A DNA stretch of 64,000 nt from Neocallimastix lanati (nom. inval.) (lineage: Eukaryota; Neocallimastigomycota; Neocallimastigomycetes; Neocallimastigales; Neocallimastigaceae). The stretch spans positions 498,001-562,000 of the forward strand of contig JACVTC010000034.1 of NCBI GenBank assembly GCA_016946835.1, read 5' to 3'. Positions 40,790-52,979 of the stretch are shown here, one piece after another. Every line of letters starts with the position of its first letter. Within the stretch, counting starts at the first letter, position 1. A model generated the notes under the pieces. That model worked only from the letters and a program-made list of their open reading frames with translations. It was not told the origin of the DNA and did not search any database. The translations under genes and the position numbers were made by a program.

Positions 40790-40804
40790 GATTAAGAGTC
40801 TCAA
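40790..40804 (+). promoter_or_regulatory. Copia primer-binding site matching tRNA-Lys(CUU) anticodon arm
   Basis: GATTAAGAGTCTCAA lies immediately after the LTR. Its complement ends GACTCTTAATC, the anticodon loop and stem of tRNA-Lys(CUU), as expected for half-tRNA priming. The same 15 bases follow the LTR at 54272. Confidence 0.6.
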
Positions 40805-41036
40805 GACTCCGCGTTTTATAATAGTGATTTATATATTAGTGTTATTTTTTTTAATTTTAAAAAGTGAGTGAGTGTTTTAAATTTTAAAAGTGAATGAGAG
40901 CGTGTTTTTTAAAATTTTAAAAGTGAGTGTTTTAAAATTTTAAAAAGAGTGTATTTTTAAATATTTTTAAATATTTTTTTTTTAAAAAATAAAAATAAAT
41001 ATTTTAAAATAAAATAAAATTAAAAATAAAATAAAA

Positions 41037-42677
41037 ATGAGTATCAAAGAAGATTGTGGTACTATAGAGATGCTAGATAAGACAAATTATAAAACATGGA
41101 AACAAGACTTATATGTACTATTAAAAGGAAATAAATTGGAACAATATATATTAAGAGAAGTGATTAAGAAAATCTCTGGTGAAAATTTAAAAAATGAACA
41201 AAAGAAAAAATTAACCTCGGTTGATGGTACAACTAATACATATTATAATGAAAATGTTACAGAAGATATGATTGTAGAAGATGCAAAAACCAAAAGGTTT
41301 ATCATGAATAATATACCAAAAGATTTAAAAATGAGAATGGACTGTATATCTTTAACTTCATATGAAATGTTTAAATTAATCGAATCCTTAAATCTAAAAA
41401 CAAGATCTGAAAGAATTGAACAACTAAAAGAAGAATTATTAAAAATGAAATACAATCCAGAAATTGACGATGGCATTTCAATTTTTATTTCAGAAATGAA
41501 TTTAAAATTTAAAGAATTAGAAAAACTAAATGTAAGTTTAGATTACCAAGATAAATTCAAATATTTATACAGTTCAATTCCTGAAGACCTAGCTATTAAA
41601 TCAAACATCATAAGTTGTCTTCCAAATTGGGATACTACTACCAATCACTTAATAACTATAAGCCAACAGCTAAGAAATATCCAAGAAATAATTATTAAGA
41701 AGGAAGAAAAAATTTCAACAGCTTTAAATGTTGAATCAAAAATTAATTCAAATTATAATTATAGTAATAATAATTATAGTAATAAAACATGTAATAATAA
41801 CTTTAATAATAAAAAAAATAATTATAATAATAAATCTAAAAATTATAATAATAATAATTCAAACAGTAAATTCTATAGTAATAGAAATAATATCAAATGT
41901 TGGAACTGCGGAAAATTTGGTCAATATTCTGACCAATGCAGAATTAAAAATAATTATAAAAATAATAATAAAAATAATAATTTTAAAAATAAAAATAATA
42001 ATAATGGGAGGCACCCATTAAATCACGTAAATAAAATTCAATGTAAAAACGTAGAAATTGATAATAATAATTATAATTGCGAAGATAAACATGAAGAATT
42101 TTTCTTCAAAGATTACAATGACGTGTATAATATTGAATCAAATAATAATATAATTTTCAATTATTCTAAAAATATGTTTCCTTTTCAAAAATTAGGATAT
42201 TATACGTGTAATGAATTAAAGGAAGAAAGTGAATTAAATAATAAAAATAAAAATAAAAATAAATTAAACGCGTGGACACTCGACTCTGGAACTACATACC
42301 ACATGACAGGTGATTTAAGCTGCCTTTCCAATATTAGTAAATTTAATAGAGAAATATATTTTGCTAACGGGGAGAGTGTAAAATCTAAATTTATTGGAAC
42401 GTATAATGGCTATATAAACGATAATAAAATCACTTTAAAAAATGTTTTATTTGTTCCAGTTTTTAAAAAGAATTTAATCTCTATAGACTGTTTAAGTGAC
42501 CAGAATTATAAAACAGTATTTCAAAAAATCAACAATAAAAATAATGTTTCTATATATAAGAAAAATAATAAATTTTGTAGCATAAATGCAAATAATTCAA
42601 AAACTTATATTTTATGGACTTCAAAAAATAAAATAAATAAAAACTTCAGGAATCAAATCAATTCATTTAACCTTTAG
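41037..42677 (+). CDS. Copia Gag-protease (element truncated before integrase)
   Basis: 546 residues. Residues 1-230 are copia Gag (LDKTNYKTWKQDLYVLLKGN; LKEELLKMKY). After an Asn-rich stretch, the zinc knuckle CWNCGKFGQYSDQC has Cys288, Cys291 and Cys301, but Gln296 where His is expected. The protease motif is WTLDSGTTYHM, followed by LKNVLFVPVFKKNLIS. The frame ends soon after the GAG-pre-integrase border and no integrase or RT follows, so the element is 3' truncated. The 5' LTR, primer site and a leader with repeated AAAAGTGAGTGTTTTAAAA precede it. It could be read as a host gene but is a retroelement remnant. Confidence 0.8.
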   Translation: MSIKEDCGTIEMLDKTNYKTWKQDLYVLLKGNKLEQYILREVIKKISGENLKNEQKKKLTSVDGTTNTYYNENVTEDMIVEDAKTKRFIMNNIPKDLKMRMDCISLTSYEMFKLIESLNLKTRSERIEQLKEELLKMKYNPEIDDGISIFISEMNLKFKELEKLNVSLDYQDKFKYLYSSIPEDLAIKSNIISCLPNWDTTTNHLITISQQLRNIQEIIIKKEEKISTALNVESKINSNYNYSNNNYSNKTCNNNFNNKKNNYNNKSKNYNNNNSNSKFYSNRNNIKCWNCGKFGQYSDQCRIKNNYKNNNKNNNFKNKNNNNGRHPLNHVNKIQCKNVEIDNNNYNCEDKHEEFFFKDYNDVYNIESNNNIIFNYSKNMFPFQKLGYYTCNELKEESELNNKNKNKNKLNAWTLDSGTTYHMTGDLSCLSNISKFNREIYFANGESVKSKFIGTYNGYINDNKITLKNVLFVPVFKKNLISIDCLSDQNYKTVFQKINNKNNVSIYKKNNKFCSINANNSKTYILWTSKNKINKNFRNQINSFNL

Positions 42678-42818
42678 TAGATAAACTTAATAATTTAATA
42701 ATAATGAAAAAAAAAAAAAAAAAAAAAAAAAGATACTTATAAAGATCATGATGTTCAATGTATTTAAAATGAAGATATTGGAAACTTCCAAAGTCATGAT
42801 TATTATAATATAGATTAG

Positions 42819-42932
42819 TCCAATATTTATTGTGGCGTCAGAGAAGATGGAGTCTACTATTGTACCGATGGTCTCTATTGTAGCTTTTACGGTAATTGTG
42901 ATACCACTAAAGATCATTATGATACCACTTAA
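42819..42932 (+). pseudogene. Decayed CBM18 chitin-binding module
   Basis: The frame reads YCGVREDGVYYCTDGLYCSF, then YGNCDTTKDHYDTT and a stop. It aligns with the third CBM18 of the 45013 gene (FCGVKEDGIYRCDGQQCCSP, then YGYCGTTKEYC). Several Cys are lost (first of the CC pair, and the last ones), and in-frame stops lie upstream (TAG at 42816). It sits 2 kb upstream of the second subtilase on the same strand, so it is likely the remains of another CBM18 gene. Confidence 0.7.
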
Positions 42933-43680
42933 AAACTGGACATAAACTTTAAAAAAAAAAAAAAAAAAAATTAATAATCCTTTTTATTACTGAAAAATTT
43001 TTAAAAACTAATAAATTTTTCAAATTGAAATTGATAATAATAAATTAAAATTTTCGTTTTTATTGAATAATAAATAATTCATTATCATTGTAACTGATAA
43101 TGAAGCCTTATTTAATTAAGAATAAAATTACATATTACAACTAAAACACCTGTAAAATTAACATTATTAAATAAACTATCTATAGATTTATATATATATA
43201 TTTTATTAATTATACAGGTATTATAAATATTATATAAATATTTTAAATAATATATATTAATAGTGTTTAATAGTATTAATATATCTTATTTAATTTTTAA
43301 TCCAATAAATGTTAATAATAATAATAATAGTAATAATTAAAATTAAAAAATTTATAATAAAAATTAAACATTAAATAAATTAAATAATAAAAATTTAATA
43401 ATAAAAATCGAATATTAAATAATAAAAATCAAATAATAAAAGATAAATAATTTAATAATAAAAATCAAATAATGATGAAATACAAATCAAATTAAAAATA
43501 ATGATAAAAAAAAAAAAAAGAATATATTAAATATTGTTATAACTTAACCCTTTAAGAGAAACCGCTTTTACGGTGGACAGAAAAACTTAAATTAATATAA
43601 AAATATTCTCCTTTTTTTTATTTCTAAACATTATGTCATTTCCTTAATAATTATAAAAATTAATCCATTGAATTGAACGC
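42933..43680. other. AT-rich spacer
   Basis: No gene seen. A GC-richer patch at 43548-43590 (AACCGCTTTTACGG-like) has no identified relative other than a loose resemblance to the repeats at 55420. Confidence 0.5.
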
Positions 43681-44405
43681 TAATAAATAAATTAAATAAT
43701 TAAATAATAAATAATAAATAATAAAAATAATAAATAATAAATAATAAAAAGAGTATTTATTAATAAATAATAAATAATAAATAATAAATAATAAATAATA
43801 AATAATAAATAATAAACAATAAATAATAAATAATAAATAATAAACAATAAATAATAAATAATAAATAATAAATAATAAATAATAAATAATAAATAATAAA
43901 TAATAAATAATTAAATAATAAATAATAAATAATAAATAATAAATAATTGAATAATAAATAATAAATAATAAATAATAAATAATAAATAATAAAAATAATA
44001 AATAATAAATAATAAAAAGAGTATTTATTAATAAATAATAAATAATAAATAATAAATAATAAATAATAAATAATAAATAATAAATAATAAAAAGTGTATT
44101 TATTAATAAATAATAAATAATAAATAATAAAAAGAGTATTTATTAAGAAATAATAAATAATAAATAATAAAAAGAGTATTTATTAAGAAATAATAAATAA
44201 TTGAATAATAAAAAGAGTATTTATTAAAAAATAATAAATAATAAATAATAAAAAGAGTATTTATTAATAAATAATAAATAATAAATAATAAAAAGAGTAT
44301 TTATTAATAAATAATAAATAATAAAAAGAGTATTTATTAATAAATAATTAATAATAAATATTAAATATTAAATATTAAATATTAAATATTAAATATTAAA
44401 TTAAT
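43681..44405 (+). repeat. AGAGTATTTATT satellite, locus 3
   Basis: Tandem AATAAATAAT steps punctuated by AAAAAGAGTATTTATTAATA boundaries at irregular spacing, at least nine of them, ending in a short TAAATAT array. Confidence 0.9.
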
Positions 44406-45012
44406 AAATAAAAAGATTGTTTTTCTTTATTTTAAAGTTTAAGTTCTTTTTTGGTATTACAAAAAAAATATTTTAAAATGAAATTTTAAAAAAAAAAAAA
44501 AATAAATAAATTTAAAAATAAAATAAAAAATAAAAAAACAGAAGGATATATAAAAATATTATAAATTAAATTTATGAAATTTAATTTTATAAACTATACA
44601 TAATTTGGTATACCATAAAATAAATTATAATTAAATGCAACAACAATAAAATCAATAAACAATTAAAAAAAAAAAAAAAAAAAAAAAGAATAATAATATA
44701 AATAAATTTAAAATCATTTTATTATTTATAATATAAAATAATAACAAACTAAATTCCAAATGAATCAAATTTCAATCTAATGTAATTAATAAAAATTTCC
44801 ACAAAATAAAATAAAATAAATAAATAAATAAATAAATAAAAATAGTTAAAACAAAATTGTAAAAAAAAAAGATTAAATTAAGAATCTAATTTAAATTATT
44901 AAAACTTAAATAATATAAATAATATATATATATATATATATAATTTAAAAACCTTAAGATATATAAAAAATTATTGAAATTATAATTTAAAAAAATAAAA
45001 AAAAAAAAAAAA
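44406..45012. other. Upstream region of second subtilase gene
   Basis: AT-rich with A runs and a TA repeat (44923-44942) shortly before the ATG; no gene or assignable promoter motif. Confidence 0.6.
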
Positions 45013-47469
45013 ATGAAATTTCAATGTCTATTTTATATATTCGGAATAACAATTATCTATTTAAATTTAATTTTTGCAAAACCAAAAATTATCGGGGAGA
45101 AGAGAAAAGAAGAAAAATTGGCAAAAAAAAATGAGGAAGATCAATACTACTTAATTTATGTTCATAATTCTTATGGAACTATTCCTATCACAGCAGCAGC
45201 AGCAACAGCAGAAGTGCCGGAAGCAACTACAAACACTACTTCAGAAAATAAATTAAGAAAACGTAAAGAGCAGCTTCAACAACAACAACAACAACAACAA
45301 CAGAAATCGAATGAACTTATTGAATCAGTAATAGAAAAAATTCATGACTTAATTATGATTCATCGTGATACCTATGAAAATCCTGAAAAATTAGAAGAAA
45401 TGGTAGAAAAAGAAGAGAAGAAGAAGAATAATAATGTTCACTTCCAAAAAAGAAATAAAATTGAAATCGAAACTGAAATTGAAATCGAAACTGAAATTGA
45501 AAGTGAAACTGATATTGAATTCAAAATTGATGTCGAAAGTGAAATCGAAAGTGAAATTGAAAGTGAAACTGAAATCGAAGATGATAATGAAAGTGCCGAT
45601 GTAATAAGTTATGGCAATTCTGAATTTGTTTATCCTATTTCTTCTGTAGATCATACCACTGTTCTTTTGGCTTATCTTTCAAAAAAATTAGTAAAGTATG
45701 TTCAGTCCTTGGATATGGTCATCGATTGTATACCTGATGAAATTTTTGGTACCTCCGTCCTTGAAAATAATAGTAGTAACAGTAGTAACAGTAATAACAG
45801 TAGTAATAGTAATTATAGTCGTAATAGTAATACTACTACTAGTAGTAGTAATAATTATCATCATCGTCGTAGTAGTGTTAGTAGCAACAATATCAAGCAT
45901 TACTATAATTTAGAAAATATTAAATCACATACCCATTGGGATAATGTTTTAGTTCGAAGAAATGCAGATAACCATCTTTCCCTTATATCTCAAGGAAGGT
46001 ATGATCATACAGTGATTCATCAATACGATGATAACTACTATTATCCTAGTTCTGCAGGTAAAGATATTGATATTATTCTATTGGATGCCAGTTTCCATTT
46101 TGATTATTTTGAATTTTCTAATACTGATGATCGGTTCGTGGAATGTATTGAAATATTCGAGAATGGTCGCTCAAAGAGGGCTGATTTTCTTCAGTGTGGT
46201 ATTCCCGAAAATGATCATGGAGAAAAAACAGCTGATGTTGCTGGAGGATTGAAACATGGTGTGGCAAATCGTGCTAATATATATGGTATTGCTTTTCCTC
46301 ATTTGGGTGACCTCTTTAAATCTTCTCATCTTTTAATTGCTTTACAATATATCATGGAAAATATGATTCGTCCCAATAAAACTGTGATCAATTTTTCTTT
46401 CGGAGTGGAAGAAACCGCGAATAATCAAAGTAATATCAATCAAATGATAGCTCATATCAATAAAATTATTTCAAAGGGAGGAATTGTGATTGCCAGTGCT
46501 GGTAATATGAATACTAAAATTGATGATAATAGTGTCATTTATCCTTGTAAACTTAGTAATGTTATTTGCGTCGGTGGAATCGATCAAGAGAAACTTCATT
46601 CTAAAAATGTTTATCGAAAACATTCTAATTCTAACTATGGACCCAGAGTAGATATATATGCACCATATTATGTTGATGTGGAGATCTCTTTAAAACCAAA
46701 TGAAGTTACTCTTGTTAAAGAATCCGGTACTTCCTATTCAGGACCTATTGTTGCTGGAGTGGCCGCTACTATCATGAGTGAACATCCTGATATTAAATTC
46801 AATAATAGTTCTATGCTTAAGTATCTGAAGAGCAATGGTGAAGTAGGTATTATTGAAGGTTTATCGAAAAAAGAGGATTCCAATGTCTTCATTAACAATG
46901 GTAAACATATTGTCTACTCTAAGGATGATCAGTATTCAGGATATGGTCTCACCGCTGGTAATCGATCCTCTAATGGAAAATGTGGTGCCAACTATGGAGT
47001 CTGTCCAAAATCTCGATGCTGTAGTCAATATGGCTATTGTGGTACCAGTAATAGCTATTGTGGTCAAGGATGTCAAAGTGAATTTGGGGTCTGTAACCAA
47101 AAAGTTTTTTATTCCGATAACAAATGTGGACCAAGTGAGGAAGAAGAAGAAGGCACTATTCTTATCTGTCAGGATCATCAATGTTGTAGTAAATATGGCT
47201 ATTGTGGTACCAGTAATAGCTATTGTGGTCAAGGATGTCAAAGTGAATTTGGTACCTGTTCTAATTCAAATTCCGGAAAAAAAGAGCAAAAGAAAAAGTA
47301 TTCATCTCCCGCACTTGCCATCATCTATTCTGATACTTTTTGTGGAGTGAAGGAGGATGGAATCTATCGATGTGACGGTCAACAATGCTGTAGTCCCTAT
47401 GGCTATTGTGGTACCACCAAAGAATATTGTGGTCGTGGTTGTCAAATTGAATTTGGTCGATGTGATTAG
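45013..47469 (+). CDS. Secreted subtilisin-like serine protease with three CBM18 modules
   Basis: Single-exon gene of 818 residues, paralogue of the 15333 gene. Residues 1-22 form a signal peptide. The prodomain (about 43-240) is swollen by poly-Gln (89-97) and by Ile-Glu/Ser-Glu repeats (149-188); dibasic sites are near 83 and 147. A Ser/Asn-rich insert (252-292) precedes the S8 domain (about 330-645). Catalytic residues: Asp358 (IILLDASF), His402 (NDHGEK), oxyanion Asn498 (SAGN), Ser574 (GTSYSGP). Three eight-Cys CBM18 modules follow: 657-694, 705-749 and 777-817, each with CCSxYGYCGT. Family knowledge suggests an endopeptidase anchored to chitin. It lacks the long SSKTTK stalk of its paralogue. 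An A run starts about 45 bases after the stop. Confidence 0.9.
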   Translation: MKFQCLFYIFGITIIYLNLIFAKPKIIGEKRKEEKLAKKNEEDQYYLIYVHNSYGTIPITAAAATAEVPEATTNTTSENKLRKRKEQLQQQQQQQQQKSNELIESVIEKIHDLIMIHRDTYENPEKLEEMVEKEEKKKNNNVHFQKRNKIEIETEIEIETEIESETDIEFKIDVESEIESEIESETEIEDDNESADVISYGNSEFVYPISSVDHTTVLLAYLSKKLVKYVQSLDMVIDCIPDEIFGTSVLENNSSNSSNSNNSSNSNYSRNSNTTTSSSNNYHHRRSSVSSNNIKHYYNLENIKSHTHWDNVLVRRNADNHLSLISQGRYDHTVIHQYDDNYYYPSSAGKDIDIILLDASFHFDYFEFSNTDDRFVECIEIFENGRSKRADFLQCGIPENDHGEKTADVAGGLKHGVANRANIYGIAFPHLGDLFKSSHLLIALQYIMENMIRPNKTVINFSFGVEETANNQSNINQMIAHINKIISKGGIVIASAGNMNTKIDDNSVIYPCKLSNVICVGGIDQEKLHSKNVYRKHSNSNYGPRVDIYAPYYVDVEISLKPNEVTLVKESGTSYSGPIVAGVAATIMSEHPDIKFNNSSMLKYLKSNGEVGIIEGLSKKEDSNVFINNGKHIVYSKDDQYSGYGLTAGNRSSNGKCGANYGVCPKSRCCSQYGYCGTSNSYCGQGCQSEFGVCNQKVFYSDNKCGPSEEEEEGTILICQDHQCCSKYGYCGTSNSYCGQGCQSEFGTCSNSNSGKKEQKKKYSSPALAIIYSDTFCGVKEDGIYRCDGQQCCSPYGYCGTTKEYCGRGCQIEFGRCD

Positions 47470-47515
47470 TAAGAGAGAGAGTGTGTGTATGTGTGTGTGA
47501 GTGAGAAGGGAAAAG

Positions 47516-47592
<77 letters not shown>

Positions 47593-48731
47593 CTTTTCTC
47601 CTTTTTTACCGTTAATTATTTTATTTATTATTAAATAATTAAATTTTTATTAAAAATAAAAATAAAATAAAAATAAAATAAAATAAAATAAAATAAAAAA
47701 AGAGAATAATAGAAGTTATATTATAAAATAATTAATTTAATATCCAAAAAAAAAAAAAAATTAGTTTAACCCTCAAATTAAAGTATTATATATATGTATA
47801 TATATCCTCATAGTAATAATAATTAAAAAAAAAAAAATAATAACACTAAAAATAAAAATAAAAAAAATAAATTAAATTAATATAAATTAATAATTGTAAA
47901 TGTATATAGAATAAAATATTAAAATAGAAAAATAAAAAAAAAAAAAAATAAAAATAAAAATAAAACAATAATATAATATAATAATAGAATAGTAATAAAA
48001 ATATATAATATAATAATAATAAAATAAAAAAAAAAAAAACAATATATAAATTTTTTAAAAATTTTTTTTTTTTGATTTAAACTTTTCATATTGAATTGAA
48101 TTATTGATAAGAAATATAAAAATATATATATATTTTTTATGAATATTTTAAAATTATTATAATGTATTAAAATAAAATAGTTAATTATTATTATATCCAT
48201 TCAATGAACAGCTTAACTTTTTTCTTTTATATATACATATATTATATATATATATATATATATCATAATTATTATTTTTTTTCATACTTATTAATATTAA
48301 TTATATTAATTATTAAATAATACACTATTAATAATAAATATTTTAACTATTTAAATTCTTATATTTTTATGTATATAAAAAATAAACTAATTATTTATAT
48401 AATATTATTTATTTAAATAGTAAAATTATATTTTCTAAATATATAAATCATTAAATAAAAGTACAAATTTTTTTTTTTTTTTTTTTTTTTTTTACATTAG
48501 TGAATTTTGTTCAATTATAATTTGTGATAAGTATTATTTTATTATTACATTGATACTTTTTTATGCAGGATTAATTTGAAATATTATAAATATTAGTAGA
48601 AAATTAAAAATTTAATTATATATTATTTAAAAAAACTATATATATTTTTTAAAGTATTTTCATTTATAAATAAATTTTTTTTTCTTCTTTGTTGCTGATT
48701 CATATTTGCCACCGCCAACTATTTATGAAAA

Positions 48732-48768
<37 letters not shown>

Positions 48769-48995
48769 AAATTAAAAATGTATATTTGTATTTTAAATAT
48801 TTATTATTTTTGAAATAATTTATAAATAATGAATTGTAATAAATTTAAAAGCATTTATGATGGTATCTATTATATATTTGTACTTAACGCACTATTTGTT
48901 AGTAATAATAAATATGTTAAGTGATGTACATTAAGATATTATAAAATGTATTAATGATATAATGTATATAATAGATTAAATATTGAATTAATGTA
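47470..48995. other. AT-rich intergenic region
   Basis: Starts with a GT-rich patch (47478-47500), then an A run followed by a T run (47516-47590) that could pair as a hairpin. The rest is low-complexity AT; the minus-strand frame at 48200-47919 is compositional. No gene. Confidence 0.6.
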
Positions 48996-49547
48996 TAATA
49001 ACTGAGTTCTTTTTATCATAAAATATAAAATAATAATTAATTAATAAATAAATAAATATATAATACTATAAATTATAGCGTGGGTGTATATCATATTTTG
49101 TATTCTGTGTGACTCCTTTATAATATAAAATATAAATAAATTTTTAATTTTTTTTTTAAAAATTTTTTATAAATATATTTTAATTTGTAATTGATACGAA
49201 TAATTTTATTAACTAAATAATATATATATTTTTACTTACTGTCTATATTTAAAAAATCATTTATAATATTATAATAACTGAGTTCTTTTTATCATAAAAT
49301 ATAAAATAATAATTAATTAATAAATAAATAAATATATAATACTATAAATTATAGCGTGGGTGTATATCATATTTTGTATTCTGTGTGACTCCTTTATAAT
49401 ATAAAATATATTTATTTTTAATTTTTTTTTTAAAAATTTTTTATAAATATATTTTAATTTGTAATTGATACGAATAATTTTATTAACTAAATAGTATATA
49501 TATTTTTACTTACTGTCTATATTTAAAAAATCATTTATAATATATAA
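48996..49547. repeat. 276-bp direct tandem duplication
   Basis: A block containing ACTGAGTTCTTTTTATCATA and GCGTGGGTGTATATC is present twice at an offset of 276, with only small differences around AAATATAAATAAATTT versus AAATATATTTATTTT. It has no coding content and may be a doubled LTR or an unrelated tandem duplication. Confidence 0.85.
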
Positions 49548-49867
49548 TATAAATATGTATTAAATATTCATAATATTTATAATATTTTCAATAATAAGTA
49601 TATAATATATTTTTTAAATTTATTTATAGTTATGCTCATTAGCTTTTCATTCAAAACAATTAGCAATATAAAATTTTAAATATAATATTTTTATGTTCCC
49701 AAATGTTTTCAATTTAAAATATAATATTATCAAAATTTTAATTATATACATTTTTCTATAATTAATTTTCAATAATCTTCAAAATTTTAATTATATATTT
49801 AAATTCATATTTATATTTAGCTTATTGTAATTATTTTTAATAAGGTTGAGAGACTGTGAATGATTGA
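49548..49867. other. AT-rich spacer
   Basis: No feature seen between the tandem duplication and the 3' end of the LINE element. Confidence 0.6.
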
Positions 49868-50682
49868 TTATTTATTTTTTTTTTCATTATTTTTTTTTTT
49901 GACTGTTAGAATTTGTGCCTGAAATATATATCAACAGGACTACTAATAATATTGTTCCTAAGCCATATCGATAGGACTGTCGGCACTCTTGGTACTGAAG
50001 GATTTCTTACTAAATCTCAAAAGAGGACCTACTAATGATTGGTTTTGTTTTAACAAGATAAGATAATGCGCAAACCTCACCATATACGGAATAGTGGACC
50101 CCTGTGAACTTTTCAGGAGTTGTTCACTTAAACGTCCCCGATCCCCAGTATTGAATTGTAGCTCATCTAAAGCTGAAATTCCACCAAGAAGGAATATATA
50201 AATATACCTGTTTATAAAATATTGCATATTTTAAAGATTATAAGAATAAAAAAAAAGGAAGTAAGGAAAGATTCCTTACTTTATTGACAAATAAAATGAA
50301 AAGGTCATCAATGAGATCTAAAGATTTACATCGACATAAAGAAAAGGTAGAGCATTCAAATATCCAATAAAGAAAAAGATTGTTCACCTTTTTTCACAAC
50401 AAGGGCAAAATTAAGGACAGTCATCAGAAACTCTACCACTTCTAATTGCAATAGTTGTATTATATTTGTAACCAGCTCTTAATCTTAAGATTTCAGTTAA
50501 AACCAAAATTTAAATGAGAATATTCAAGGCTGAGCTTGAATAAATTTCTAGTATTTATAAATTTGAAGTTATCGTAATTCTTACCTTTGATTCCTTGGAA
50601 TTTACCAGCATCAGACCAATATGATTCAATAACATCTATTTAGTGATATTCTTTTTTCTTAATTTTCTTGTAGAGCACCAGT

Positions 50683-50718
<36 letters not shown>

Positions 50719-52740
50719 CATAACGTGGCATGGAAGGGATATGGTTTATGAGATCTTTAATAATACATTTAGAATTTCTCCATTTACAAAAGCATTTTAT
50801 TTGAAAAGAAGCTCAAAAACCGGCAATTGGAAATACCTGAAGATCACGAGATAAGGCATAAACACTAACCGCTGAATTCCTTTTGATATAATTTTTACAT
50901 TTTTTTTATCTTCTTTTCAATGTTAAGATAATTTTCCTTGTTCGGTGAATCAGAGTCAAAATCAATACTTCACAACAATGCTGTGTTAATTAAAGATTGT
51001 ACTTTCTTAGAATTGTTTTTGTTTGAACCTAAAAGTGGAGCAAAATATAATGCTTTGCTAATAATAAATGATTGAATAATAGATCTTTTAAAATTTAACG
51101 GAACTTTATTATTGGATAAAAAACTAGAGAAAGAAAATAAGGATTTTCTTAACTTTAGTATTCATATAAGTGATAATAGGTTCAAGAGAAAGATCATTAC
51201 TGAAGGGGATACCTAAGTAAATATACACAGATTCTTTAGGGATAGAATACATACCAAGGTGAAATGTAGGTTCTTCATCACCAAGGATATGAAACAAAAA
51301 TTTAAGGGTTTAATAACCATTGTAGCGCATTTATTGATACCAAAAGACATTTCATTTTTATTAGCCCAACAAAAAAAAAACATGACGAAGTAGAGAGCCT
51401 TCATTTTTCTTTCACTAGGCGCTATGAGAATAATATCATCAACAGCAAAAAAGACCACCACAACATTTTTTATTACCAATACTAACACCATATTTATCAC
51501 AATTGTTTAAAATATCATTAATGAATAAATTAAACAAAGTTAGTGATAACGGGCAATCTTATCTAACACCACCACAATGAATAGGAAATTCAACTTGATA
51601 GCATATCAAGATAACGAGCTCTAGCTTTAGAAGTAAGATAGAGATTAGAAATGAAATCAAAACATTTGTCACGGATACTAAGGTGAAAGATTTCTGTAAG
51701 AATAAGAATGTTGAAAATGGGAACAGAGTCGTAGGCTTTTTTCAGATCATGATTACAAAAGAAAGCTTTATAAAAATTCAATAAGAATACCGTCAGGTCC
51801 AGGAGCTTTGTTGCACTTCATATAGAAAGTGTTGTATTTCTTATATCAGAGAGAGAAATAGGATCATTTATATTCCAGGTAGGTATTTAGATTACGAGGA
51901 TTATTGCGGAAAACATTTGCCCAATAGTCTTGGCTTAAGCTATGACCAGTAGAATCAGTCGCTAAGTCCTTGTAATGTTTAGCCCAACGTTTAAGTTGAT
52001 GATCGTTGGGTTCCAAAAGATCCTGACCAGATTTAGACTTAACAAGATGAAGAGTAGAAGCTGAATATGCAGGCTTAGAAATCTTTTTGAGAACACGCCA
52101 ACCACGACTATAGTCTTTGTTTATAAAGTAGTTACTAATTTTTTAACAATATTTGCTTTATAACGATTGGAACATAAGGTGTTTTTTTTTTGAGCTTTTT
52201 CAAAACTTTGCATAATTTATGTTATTGAGTAAATTGATCTAAATAAGCATCCATGGAAGGGCAATCTGAGAAAGGTTTTAATATATTTTTTTCATATATT
52301 TTTCATATACTAGAATGTTTGTCAATTGAAGTTTTTCTTTACATACTTTGGACAATGGAAAGTAGGGCCTTTAAATTTTGAAGGAATAAAAGCTTTTAAT
52401 TTCTTTTCCAACACGGATTGAAATATTAATAAATTCTTTAATCATATCATCTGCTGATGTTTCATCAAAATTGGATTCAAGATTATTTGCTAAAACAAAA
52501 AAGTAATTGTGAGATAGTATATTTGTATTTTGAGTATTACAACTATGTTTAGATCATTTGAAAGTTTTCTTAGATTTATTAAAAAACCATCTGAAAGATT
52601 CTTATGGCATAATAAGAAGATAGGATAATGATCAGAAATATCATTTGCAAATGAGCAAGCAGAAGATAAATGTACATGGGGAATCATAGCATTATTATAG
52701 ATAATATGGTCGATGTAAGAAGATATGGAACCTTTAGAAT
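49868..52740 (-). pseudogene. Degraded non-LTR (LINE) retrotransposon
   Basis: Read from 52740 downward in broken frames: end of an APE-type endonuclease (IDHIIYNNAMIPHVH, then ANDISDHYPI with the SDH motif, 52687-52600); linker; RT with CNKAPGPDGI (near 51800), DLKKAYDSVP (51740), and FAVDDIILIAPSERK (51440; the FADD box with an inserted Val); a C-terminal CP-type zinc region (RSGRVSDDCP near 50430); and a last open piece 50227-49958 (DELQFNTGDRGRLSEQLLKS). A-rich sequence on the minus strand at 49903-49868 looks like the poly(A) tail. The 5' end is truncated, as is usual for LINEs. Confidence 0.7.
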
Positions 52741-52939
52741 AAGTAATAATACTACATCCAATAATTCAAACTCAACAAAATTCCCAGTTCAACTAGTTTT
52801 GTAAATGTTATTAATGCCAATCATGTAGTAACCAATGCATCCAATGTACCTAATTTAAATTCTTAGAAATCCAGTTTCATATTCTAACACAGAAAAAATT
52901 TTTTGCTCTATGTTAGTTGGCATAGTAATGGATGAAATT

Positions 52940-52979
<40 letters not shown>

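Noticed and set aside
42687-42917. 76-residue minus-strand frame
   Set aside because: Antisense of the CBM18 relic and a poly(A) run; only the plus strand matches CBM18.
45391-45900. Minus-strand frames opposite the second subtilase
   Set aside because: Shadows of Glu/Ile and Ser/Asn repeat codons; the plus strand encodes the conserved protein.
47919-48200. Minus-strand Phe-rich frame
   Set aside because: AT microsatellite composition; no homology or signal.
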